The notes beneath the pieces are model-generated. The model had not been told where the DNA came from. It saw only the letters and a program-made list of their open reading frames with translations, and did no database searches. A stretch of DNA of 64,000 nt from the NCBI RefSeq assembly GCF_900114325.1, contig NZ_FOSR01000020.1:1-64000 (forward strand), written 5' to 3'. Below, piece by piece: positions 1 through 6,934 of this stretch. The number at the start of each line of letters is the position of its first letter. Position 1 is the first letter of the stretch. This DNA comes from Rhodanobacter glycinis (lineage in GTDB: Bacteria > Pseudomonadota > Gammaproteobacteria > Xanthomonadales > Rhodanobacteraceae). The position numbers and the translations under genes are program-made.

Positions 1-241
1 TCGAACGCCGCACCGCTACCGCATCCAGATGGTAGTGGTGCTCGGTTTGTGCGTTGAACCCGACCTCCACCGTGCGCAGGCTATCGGCACCGGAAAGCTG
101 TGCGTAGACCATCGCCAGCAACTGCTGCCAGCGACCAAATCCCTTGCTGTACTTGTCGGCCTCGCACCGCTCGACGGCGCGATCAAACACGCCACGCGGG
201 AGATGCTTCGTCAGTGCATGGAATCGGCTTATGCTGAACAT
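1..241 (-). CDS. IS4-family transposase, N-terminal part (cut by window edge)
   Basis: Read leftward from an ATG at 239-241, the frame stays open for 80 codons to the window edge. The protein starts MFSISRFHALTKHLPRG and continues with WQQLLAMVYAQLSGA and a HHYHLDAVAVRRS segment. This is the typical N-terminus (DUF4372-type) of IS4-family DDE transposases of proteobacteria. The DDE catalytic core would lie outside the window, so I cannot tell whether the element is intact. Upstream of the start (242-305) are nested palindromes that may belong to the element end; no terminal repeat or target duplication can be assigned from one side only. Confidence 0.75.
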   Translation of the reverse strand, partial: MFSISRFHALTKHLPRGVFDRAVERCEADKYSKGFGRWQQLLAMVYAQLSGADSLRTVEVGFNAQTEHHYHLDAVAVRRS

Positions 242-305
242 GTTGCGGGCCCCGGTTTTTGAGTTGGCGCTCGGGGGTGTACACCCCCAACCGTTGGCCC
301 GCAAC
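242..305. repeat. Nested palindromes upstream of the transposase start
   Basis: A 10-bp inverted repeat GTTGCGGGCC (242-251) / GGCCCGCAAC (296-305) encloses a perfect 16-bp palindrome GGGGGTGTACACCCCC (273-288). It abuts the transposase ATG, so it could fold in the mRNA leader or mark the insertion-sequence end. Seen directly; role inferred. Confidence 0.6.
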
Positions 306-412
306 GCTTCTCGCTCCCATGGCTGGATTTATTCCGGACAGCAGTGGGCGAGAGCTGGGATCCAGTGCCTTTCCAGCGACCTGTTTAGCGACAAGGTTCA
401 GCCAATGCCTCA

Positions 413-522
413 CCGTTCGCCCTGAGCGTAGGCCCGCAGGGCCGGAGTCGACGGGTGATCGCCTGCAGGCGCTTCGACTCCGCTTGCTGACGCAAGCTAC
501 GCTCAGCGCGAACGGTCTTTTT
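413..522. repeat. Long imperfect inverted repeat with a T-run (dispersed CCCTGAGCG family)
   Basis: CCGTTCGCCCTGAGCGTAG (413-431) pairs imperfectly with CTACGCTCAGCGCGAACGG (497-515); an inner pair around CGGAGTCGA / TCGACTCCG lies between. The right arm is followed by TCTTTTT, so rightward it resembles a terminator. The same family recurs at 19557-19692, with a lone arm-like copy near 45002. The rest of the 242-580 gap also holds a stray arm of the dispersed TTATTCCGGACAGCAGTG/CTGGGATCCAGTG repeat (about 328-367) and no credible gene. Confidence 0.6.
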
Positions 523-580
523 AGCTGAGCTTCGTCGCTGATCAGGTCCAGCTACTGAGCATCAGGCAACAGCCTTGGGA

Positions 581-1549
581 TCAGCGCGGATGGCGACGCG
601 GGCCGGGTGATCGTGCACCCGCTGGCGAGGCCGGAGCCACTGGCTGGCGCAAGGGCGTGGCGGCGGTTTCGCCTTCCTGCAGCAACCAGTCCAGCGTCCA
701 TTTGGCCGGCTGTTCCTGCGAAAGCAGGCGCGCCAGCGCGCGCAGTGGCTCGCGCAGCGCTTCGTCGAGTTTCCACGGTGGGTTGAGGATGACCATGCCC
801 GAGCCGTTGAGGCGCAGCGGCGAGTCGTCCGGGTGCACCAGCAATTCCGCGCGCAGCACACGTTTGGCGCCGCTCTGGCGCAGGTTGCGCAGGAACGGCT
901 GCACCTGGCTGCGCTGCTTGATCGGATACCACACCGCGTAGATGCCGGTGGGCCAACGCTGCAAAGCCTCCTTCAGCGCTTTCTCGATGGTGACGTACTC
1001 GGCTTCCTGCGCCTCGTAGGGTGGGTCGATCAGCACCAGGCCACGTTTCTCCGGCGGCGGCAGCAAACCCTTCAAAGCCTCGTAACCGTTGCGCGCGTGC
1101 ACGTGCATGCGGGCATCGCGACGCAGCAGTTCGCGCAGGTTGGCGGCTTCTTCCGGATGCAGTTCGCACAGTTGCGCGCTGTCGTTTTCGCGCATGGCGT
1201 GGGCGACCTGCAATGGCGAACCGGGATAGAGCTTCAAGCCGGATTCGTTGCCGGGCAGCGCCAGAATGCTGTCGAGCCAGCGGCGCAGCAGCGGTGGCAG
1301 GGCTTCCATGGAGGCCGCGCCACGGGACATGTCAGGGAACATCAGGCGCTGGACGCCATCCTTGTATTCGCGGGTCTTGTTGGCCTCGACGCCATCCAGC
1401 GCATAGCTGCCGCTGCCGGCATGGGTGTCGATCAGCCCGAACGGCGTCGGCTTGCTCTTCAGCGATTCGAGCAGTGCCAGCAGCACGACGTGCTTGAGAA
1501 CGTCGGCAAAGTTGCCGGCATGGTAGGCGTGGCGGTAATTCATGGGCAT
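581..1549 (-). CDS. rlmJ: 23S rRNA (adenine(2030)-N6)-methyltransferase RlmJ
   Basis: 322 residues beginning MPMNYRHAYHAGNFADVLKH, the conserved RlmJ start; the second Met (start at 1543) is the more usual family start. The enzyme transfers a methyl group from S-adenosylmethionine to A2030 of 23S rRNA in the cytoplasm. Visible motifs are the SAM-binding DTHAGSGSYAL near residues 41-51 and the N6-adenine methyltransferase catalytic motif DPPYE at about 175-179, followed by the conserved VILNPPWKLDEALR. E. coli RlmJ has about 280 residues; here a Pro/Arg-rich tail of some 25 residues follows the conserved KWTLDWL end, which may be a lineage extension or result from loss of the original stop. 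It stands alone, tail to the transposase. Confidence 0.93.
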   Translation of the reverse strand: MPMNYRHAYHAGNFADVLKHVVLLALLESLKSKPTPFGLIDTHAGSGSYALDGVEANKTREYKDGVQRLMFPDMSRGAASMEALPPLLRRWLDSILALPGNESGLKLYPGSPLQVAHAMRENDSAQLCELHPEEAANLRELLRRDARMHVHARNGYEALKGLLPPPEKRGLVLIDPPYEAQEAEYVTIEKALKEALQRWPTGIYAVWYPIKQRSQVQPFLRNLRQSGAKRVLRAELLVHPDDSPLRLNGSGMVILNPPWKLDEALREPLRALARLLSQEQPAKWTLDWLLQEGETAATPLRQPVAPASPAGARSPGPRRHPR

Positions 1550-1660
1550 GGCGACGTGCGAGGGGCGACCAGTATAGGTGGCGCTGGACCATCGCAGTGG
1601 TTACCCGACGAGACAGCTCTTGGCAGTGCCTCGCCGGCGGGGTTTTGGCTGGGCAGCGCG

Positions 1661-2593
1661 CTATTCCACGATATTGTGGCTTTCGGTGGTGCCGAGCAGT
1701 TCGGTTTGTGCGGGACGCCGGCGACGGTTGCGGCCGAGCAGCGGATGCGTGAACACCGCCAGCAGGATCACCGTCACGCCGGCGTAGAACCAGTTGTCCA
1801 ACTGGCGTTGCTCACCCAGCAGCACGATGGCCAGCACGATCGCATAGACCGGTTCCAGGTTGGTCACCATCTGTGTGCCGAACGCGGTCATGTGGCGCAA
1901 GGCCACCAGTGCCAGCGCGAACGGCAGCAGGGTGCAGCCGAAGGACAGCACCAACAACAGCAGCGCATCGTGGACGCTGGGCAGCACGAAGGCCGGGCCG
2001 GTGTGCGGCAGCAGCGGCGCCAGCAGGGTGAGGAACAACGTACCGGTGCCCAGCTCGATGCAGGTGACGGTGAGCGGGTCGCCGTGTTCCACCATGCGCT
2101 TGTTGAGGGAGCCGAACAGCGCCACGAACAGGGCCGACAGCACGCCGACGGCAAGGCCGAGGCGCATGGCGTGCGGTACGCCGCCCACCACCATCACCAC
2201 GCCCGGCACCACTGCCGCGCCGATGAAGAGTTCACGCGGGTCGAAGCGGCGCTTCGCCAGCCAGGGCTCCATGAAGGCCAGGAAGACCGGGCCCAGCGCC
2301 AGGCAGGTGGCGCCCACCGAGGCGTTGGACAGCTTGATCGCGGCGTAGAAGGTGAGCCAGTGCAGCGACACCAGTACGCCGATGCCGGCATAGGCCCAAC
2401 GCGTGCGCGCAGGCATGGCGCGCAGGCCGCGCCACACTTTCGGCATCAGCAGCAGCGTCAATGCGACCAACAGCATGCGCCACCACACCAGCGGCAGGGC
2501 CTGCAATGTGATCAATTTGCCGATGATGGCGGTGAAGCCCCACAGCAAAACGCAGAAGTGGATCTGCAGGCGGGCGCGGTGGATCGGTTGCAT
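1661..2593 (-). CDS. DMT-family (EamA) transporter
   Basis: 310 residues with about ten hydrophobic segments in the two five-helix EamA repeats typical of drug/metabolite transporters. It starts MQPIHRARLQIHFCVLLWGF, and the second repeat carries the family signature MVTNLEPVYAIVLAIVLLGE near the end of the protein. Members export amino acids, nucleobases or other small metabolites across the inner membrane by proton antiport; the substrate cannot be read from sequence. The gene lies upstream of rlmJ in the same direction with about 110 bp between, so co-transcription is possible but not evident. Confidence 0.88.
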   Translation of the reverse strand: MQPIHRARLQIHFCVLLWGFTAIIGKLITLQALPLVWWRMLLVALTLLLMPKVWRGLRAMPARTRWAYAGIGVLVSLHWLTFYAAIKLSNASVGATCLALGPVFLAFMEPWLAKRRFDPRELFIGAAVVPGVVMVVGGVPHAMRLGLAVGVLSALFVALFGSLNKRMVEHGDPLTVTCIELGTGTLFLTLLAPLLPHTGPAFVLPSVHDALLLLVLSFGCTLLPFALALVALRHMTAFGTQMVTNLEPVYAIVLAIVLLGEQRQLDNWFYAGVTVILLAVFTHPLLGRNRRRRPAQTELLGTTESHNIVE

Positions 2594-2695
2594 GGGGCGA
2601 GGCCGGGAAGGGACGCGCCATTTTATGCGATCCGCAGCCGCCCGGATGCGGCCCGGGAGGCCGCCGGGCCTCGTGGTGGCAGCCCGACAAGCCCG

Positions 2696-4897
2696 TCAGT
2701 GTGCCGTTGCCCGGGCTGGATGCTTCGGTGATACGACTTTCGTCGGGGCGGCCCCGGATGGGCCGCGCATCTTCTGCAGTACCGCGCGGCAGGTGTTGGC
2801 ATTGCCGGTGTCGTGGCTGGGTGCGATCAGCGCGATCAGTGCCGCCGCCGGCGCCGCCACCACGCCGAGGGCGATGGCACCGCCGCCACGCAGCAACAGC
2901 GGGCCGGGGTGGACGCCTACGTCCGGATTCTTCAGCGTGCCTTTCACGTACAGCGGCGAGCGCAGCGACAGGATGCGCAGGCCCTTGGTATGCGGAATCA
3001 CGTCGAGGTCGAGCTTCTCGTTGGCGAAGTTCACCGTGCCGGTGACATCGATCAGCGCGTCCGGCGTGTCCAGCACGAACAGCTTGGTGTCGAACAGGCC
3101 ATCCTTGGCGGTGAAATTGCTGGCGGCGCAGTTGATCTTCACTGTCTTGTCGCCGAACAGTTTGCCGAGAATGATGTTGCCCACGTTGAGGCCGGCGGTT
3201 TCCAGCAGGTTGCGGCTGATCGCGCCATCGTTCATCAGCAGCTTCAATTCGCCGTTGGCACTGCCGAGCAAGGCGGCCACGGAGTTGCCGCGCGCATCCA
3301 GTGCCGCGTTGCCATTGATCTCGCCCAGGCTGGTTTGCATCGGCTGGAAAGTGGGGAACAACTGCTTGAGCTTGAGGTGGCGGGCGTGCAGGGCCAGCGT
3401 GCCGTGCATCGGCGTGGTGCTGCCGTCGAGACGCAGGTTGCTGTCGACCTTGCCGCCGGCCACGCCGAACTGCAGCGGGTCCAGATGCAGCACGCCAGCG
3501 TCCATGATCACGTGGGTATCGAGCGATTCGATCGGCAGCGCCTTGCCGTGCACGATGCGGTCAGCGCTGAAGGTCACGTCGGCATCCATCGCCTTCCAGC
3601 GATCGGTACGGAACGGTGCCGTGGGCAGCACGCGATCGCTGGACGCGGTTTGGGACTTGGCATCGGCCGGGGTGGCGGTTGTGGCCGTGTCATTCGCACC
3701 GATCAGCGGTGCCAGGTCGGCGAAGCGCAACAGTTTCGAATGCACGTCGCCGCTCAGCTTCGGGCGGGCGCCGCCGGTGACGAAATCGAGGTCGCCGGCC
3801 AGATCGCTGCCGCCGACGCGACCATGGAAATGGTGATAGCCGAAGCGGCTGCCGTTGCGATGCAGTTCGGCGGTGAGTCGGCCGCGGGTGGCGTAGGGCG
3901 GGGTGTCCGGCAAGGTGACGCCGATGATCGGATACAGCCTGGCCATGCTGGAGCCGGCGAACCACAGGCGCAGGTCGAGCGCGCCCAGATGCAGCGGGTC
4001 GGTCAGCGTGCCCACCAGCGCGATATGGGTGTCGCCGATACGCAAGTGCGCCTGCACCGGGAAGGGTTGTTCGGCCTGTTGCAGCGCCAGCACGGCACCG
4101 GTCTTGCCGCTGCCGTCCAGGCTCGCGCCCTGGTAGCTGCCTTTGGCTGTCCACGCGAATTGGTAGCTGGTGGCGCTGGCCTTGCTGTCGCCGGGCTGGC
4201 CATTGCCATTCGTGCCGCTGCTCGTGGCCACCGATTTCCCGGCGGCGCTGCCGGCACTGTGGCTGGCCTGGGTGCGTGCATCGGCGACGGTCTGCGCCAC
4301 GATCTGGTCGTAGGGAATGGCCTGCTTCAGCGGGGTGATGTCCACTTTCAGCTTCGCCTTGGTCGCCGCGTCATCCAGCGCAATGTGCCCGCGGTCGAAC
4401 CCGATCGCGCCGAGATCCAGCGTCCATCGGGACGGCGTATTGTTCTGCGGCAGGGTGAAGTCCCAGGTGGCGCGGCCCTTTGCGTCGCGTTCCAGGTCGA
4501 CGTCGGGTTGCACCAGTTGCAGCTGCGGAATCTTCACGCGGAACACCAGCAAATCCAGCGGCGACAGGCTGAAACGCAAGGCATCGAGATGCGCGAACCG
4601 CGGCTGCGAGGCCCACGCCGGGTTGGCGATGCTGACATCATGGGCGGTGACCTGCGGCCACGGCACCCACGCGCGCAGGCCATGCGCATCGTGCTCACGC
4701 CGCCAGGCCACGTCGAGGTCGCCGTTGATTGCGAAGGGGCGTCCGATGGTCTGGCTGACCTTGGCATCGATCGTGGGCCGCAGCCGGTTCCAGTCGAACA
4801 GCGCGATGATCACGATCAGGATCACCGCCAGCGCCAGCCACACGCCGATGATCCATGCCAATACCTTGCGACTGCGTGTCATGGCCATCTTCTTCAC
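2696..4897 (-). CDS. AsmA-family inner-membrane-anchored protein
   Basis: 733 residues. One N-terminal membrane anchor (about residues 12-34, KVLAWIIGVWLALAVILIVI) is followed by the AsmA-type sequence DWNRLRPTIDAKVSQTIGRP and a long periplasmic beta-rich region. AsmA-like proteins belong to the repeating beta-groove superfamily implicated in lipid homeostasis or lipid transfer between the two membranes. The C-terminal part has the AsmA_2-like stretch LGEINGNAALDARGNSVAAL. A Ser/Thr/Gly/Ala-rich linker lies around residues 215-240. The length suits the smaller AsmA homologues. No operon partner; a 69-bp palindromic repeat sits just upstream of the start. Confidence 0.85.
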   Translation of the reverse strand: MKKMAMTRSRKVLAWIIGVWLALAVILIVIIALFDWNRLRPTIDAKVSQTIGRPFAINGDLDVAWRREHDAHGLRAWVPWPQVTAHDVSIANPAWASQPRFAHLDALRFSLSPLDLLVFRVKIPQLQLVQPDVDLERDAKGRATWDFTLPQNNTPSRWTLDLGAIGFDRGHIALDDAATKAKLKVDITPLKQAIPYDQIVAQTVADARTQASHSAGSAAGKSVATSSGTNGNGQPGDSKASATSYQFAWTAKGSYQGASLDGSGKTGAVLALQQAEQPFPVQAHLRIGDTHIALVGTLTDPLHLGALDLRLWFAGSSMARLYPIIGVTLPDTPPYATRGRLTAELHRNGSRFGYHHFHGRVGGSDLAGDLDFVTGGARPKLSGDVHSKLLRFADLAPLIGANDTATTATPADAKSQTASSDRVLPTAPFRTDRWKAMDADVTFSADRIVHGKALPIESLDTHVIMDAGVLHLDPLQFGVAGGKVDSNLRLDGSTTPMHGTLALHARHLKLKQLFPTFQPMQTSLGEINGNAALDARGNSVAALLGSANGELKLLMNDGAISRNLLETAGLNVGNIILGKLFGDKTVKINCAASNFTAKDGLFDTKLFVLDTPDALIDVTGTVNFANEKLDLDVIPHTKGLRILSLRSPLYVKGTLKNPDVGVHPGPLLLRGGGAIALGVVAAPAAALIALIAPSHDTGNANTCRAVLQKMRGPSGAAPTKVVSPKHPARATAH

Positions 4898-4921
4898 TGC
4901 CCTTGTCTATACCGGGGTAGA

Positions 4922-4990
4922 AGCCCGCTCGCGGGCGATGCTCCTGGCATGGCATCCGAAAGCCTGAAAAGCATCGCCCGCGAGCGGGCT
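4922..4990. repeat. REP-type hairpin, 21-bp perfect arms
   Basis: Arms at 4922-4942 and 4970-4990 are perfect reverse complements (starting AGCCCGCTCGCGGGCGATGC); the loop is 27 bp. A nearly identical 69-bp copy lies at 44107-44175. Intergenic, between the asmA-like start and the ferric reductase gene. Nothing else is evident in 4991-5132. Confidence 0.85.
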
Positions 4991-5132
4991 CCTGCAGGTT
5001 GCGTGCGGCGGCCTGCTCTGGGCAGCCGACGATGCGCAAGACATAGCCGATGTTGTGACAAGGTTTTGTGGTGATGGTGTGATTCCGCGGGCCGGCGGTT
5101 CATGGCCGGCCAGCGGGTGCGCCGAGGCGGGT

Positions 5133-5924
5133 TCAGTCTTCGTCGTCGTCCGGGCCGGCCTTCCAGTAGCCGCTGGCCTTGATCCAGTCCTTCGGCACGC
5201 CGCGCTGGTCCAGCCATTGGCGCATGGCGCGGGCGCGGCGCGATTCGGTGGCGATCCAGTAGAAGGTGTCGCCGGGAGGCGTCGGCAGCGCGTGCAGGGC
5301 GTGTTCCAGCAAGCCTTCCTGCTCGGTGGGGCGGCCATCGCGTTCCAGCCAGGTGATGTCGAGGCCGGTACGGGCCGGCAACGATTGGCGATCCTGCACT
5401 TCGGGGATTTCGATCAGTGCGCTGATCCGGGTGCTGGCCGGCATTTCCTCCAGCCAGCGACCGATGGCCGGCAGGGCGGTTTCGTCGCCGATCAGCACGT
5501 AATGGTCGAAGTCGTCGGCGACCACGAAGGAACCTCGCGGACCGCCGGTGCCGAGCTGTTGTCCCGGGCCTGCCTGCCAGGCCCAGATGGAGGCCGGGCC
5601 ATCGCCATGCAGCACGAAGTCGATGACCAGCTCGCCGCGTTCGGCATCGTGGTAACGCGGGGTGTAGTCGCGCATCGGCGAGGGTTCCAGGCCGGCCGGG
5701 AATTCGACGCCGTTCGGCCCCAGCGTCGGTGGTACGAGCTGGCCGGCACGGTTGGGGAAGAACAGCTTTACGTGGTCGTCCGGCGAGGGGCTGCGGAAGC
5801 CGCGCAATGCGGCGCCGCCCAGCGTCACGCGCTGCATGTGTGGGGTGAGGCGCTCGACGCGCAACACGTCAAGCGTACGAAACACGACGTCGTGGCGCAG
5901 TCGCTGGTTGAGGTGTGGGGCCAT
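5133..5924 (-). CDS. yqjH: Siderophore-interacting protein / NADPH-dependent ferric-chelate reductase (YqjH-like)
   Basis: 263 residues of the FAD-binding siderophore-interacting family (YqjH/ViuB). A beta-barrel flavin domain holds the motif RDYTPRYHDAERGELVIDF, in which R-x-Y-[ST] contacts FAD; the C-terminal nucleotide-binding half contains LIGDETALPAIGRWLEEMP. Such enzymes reduce Fe(III) in siderophore complexes in the cytoplasm so that iron is released. In E. coli the homologue is repressed by YqjI, a nickel- and iron-responsive PadR regulator. A YqjI-like gene lies about 250 bp upstream in the same orientation (6174-6830), which supports the assignment although the divergent E. coli arrangement is not kept. 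Confidence 0.87.
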   Translation of the reverse strand: MAPHLNQRLRHDVVFRTLDVLRVERLTPHMQRVTLGGAALRGFRSPSPDDHVKLFFPNRAGQLVPPTLGPNGVEFPAGLEPSPMRDYTPRYHDAERGELVIDFVLHGDGPASIWAWQAGPGQQLGTGGPRGSFVVADDFDHYVLIGDETALPAIGRWLEEMPASTRISALIEIPEVQDRQSLPARTGLDITWLERDGRPTEQEGLLEHALHALPTPPGDTFYWIATESRRARAMRQWLDQRGVPKDWIKASGYWKAGPDDDED

Positions 5925-5987
5925 CGGGGGATTTCCGTGTGGGGTGAACGAAAGCGCGTGGCGATGGCTGGCGCGGGAGGGAGGGCG

Positions 5988-6173
5988 TTACGTGATCAGG
6001 TGCGTGGTTCTGGCCGCGTGTGGCTGATCAGATTCGGGCTGGAAAGGCAGTACGGCAACGGCATCGAGTGGGCCGTCGGCTTCCAGCAAGGTGCGAACGA
6101 TGGCCTGTCGTGGCGCGGTGAACGTCAGCCCGTGTTCCTTGCAGCGTGCCGCCCAGCCAGGGCCGGCGTGGGA
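5988..6173 (-). pseudogene. Remnant of a Fur/Zur-family regulator (HTH part only)
   Basis: Directly after the stop of the PadR gene, the minus strand is open for 61 codons (6173 to a TAA at 5988-5990) without a usable start. Within it, residues 10-42 (6048-6146) read RCKEHGLTFTAPRQAIV, then RTLLEADGPLDAVAVL. This fits the start of the Fur-family winged helix: C, G, T-x-x-R, hydrophobic-x-x-x-L-L, then P-L-x-A-x-x-L. The rest of a Fur protein (recognition helix, metal-site Cys/His, dimer domain) is absent. I read it as a decayed zur/fur-type gene between two metal-linked genes. It is short, so chance similarity cannot be excluded. Confidence 0.42.
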
Positions 6174-6830
6174 TCAGTCTTGCGCTCGACCACTGGCGAT
6201 CTCGCTGGCAGCGCGTTCGAGGATGGCGGCAATGCGCTGCGCTTCGGCCTTGTCCCATTCCATGCCGTGCATCAGCACCGCATGCTTCAACGCGTGCATG
6301 GCCTTGCGCACGATCATCGGGGCGGCCATTTTCGCTGCCATGCGCGCGCTGTGCCGGGTGCGTGCCGTGACGGCTTCCACCGCCTCGCGGTTTTCGTCGA
6401 GGAAGGCGTGGCCTTCGGCGGTGATGCCGTACAGCTTGCGGTTGCCCTCCTGGCTCTGGATTTCGGCATGGCCGAGTTCTTCCAGCATGGTCAGGGTGGG
6501 ATAGATCGCGCCGGGACTGGGCGAATACTGGCCGTGAAACATTTCCTCGATGATGCGGATCAGCTCGTAGCCGTGCCGCGGCTGCTGCTCGATCAACGCC
6601 AGCAGCAGCAGCTTGAGGTCGCCATGGCCGAACATGCGACCGCCACCGTGGCGACCGCCGCCGCGCAATCCGCTCCAGTCGCCGAAGCCGTCTTCGCCGT
6701 GGCGTCCGCCGAACGCGCCACCGAACGGGCCCCGCCCGGCATGGCGCTCGTGATGCTCGCCTTCGTACCCGCCGTGGCAGCCGTGATGACCATGCTGCAT
6801 GGCCTTGAAAAAGTGATGATGCAGTCTCAT
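6174..6830 (-). CDS. yqjI: PadR-family metal-responsive regulator with His/Gly-rich N-terminus (YqjI-like)
   Basis: 218 residues. Residues 1-70 are rich in His and Gly (MRLHHHFFKAMQHGHHGCHG, then EGEHHERH), like the nickel-binding tail of E. coli YqjI. From about residue 70 comes the PadR winged helix: HGDLKLLLLALIEQQPRHGY, then SPSPGAIYPTLTMLEELG, with a C-terminal dimerisation helix region. YqjI binds Ni(II) and represses its own gene and the ferric reductase gene yqjH. The reductase homologue is downstream (5133-5924) and an ABC exporter is divergent. Two GATATATCG elements at 6842-6873, within 45 bp of the start, are the probable operator. Confidence 0.87.
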   Translation of the reverse strand: MRLHHHFFKAMQHGHHGCHGGYEGEHHERHAGRGPFGGAFGGRHGEDGFGDWSGLRGGGRHGGGRMFGHGDLKLLLLALIEQQPRHGYELIRIIEEMFHGQYSPSPGAIYPTLTMLEELGHAEIQSQEGNRKLYGITAEGHAFLDENREAVEAVTARTRHSARMAAKMAAPMIVRKAMHALKHAVLMHGMEWDKAEAQRIAAILERAASEIASGRAQD

Positions 6831-6840
6831 GACATGATTC

Positions 6841-6873
6841 CGATATATCGCAAGTATGAATTAAGATATATCG
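6841..6873. promoter_or_regulatory. Candidate PadR/YqjI operator: paired GATATATCG boxes
   Basis: GATATATCG occurs at 6842-6850 (inside the perfect palindrome CGATATATCG, 6841-6850) and again at 6865-6873, spaced 23 bp start to start. The pair lies between the PadR start (6830, leftward) and the ABC exporter start (6935, rightward). Position, A+T richness in a GC-rich setting and duplication suggest an operator serving both genes. No experimental support. Confidence 0.55.
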
Positions 6874-6934
6874 TAGTAATGTCGTTTACAAGTGTTGGCG
6901 CCCCGTGCGGACGCCACGCCACCAGGAACCGAGC

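Noticed and set aside
2813-5074. Long plus-strand open frame opposite the AsmA-like gene, and a similar one at 833-2731 opposite rlmJ and the DMT gene
   Set aside because: Both lack any recognisable motif and mirror real genes; low-complexity Arg/Gln/Ala composition.
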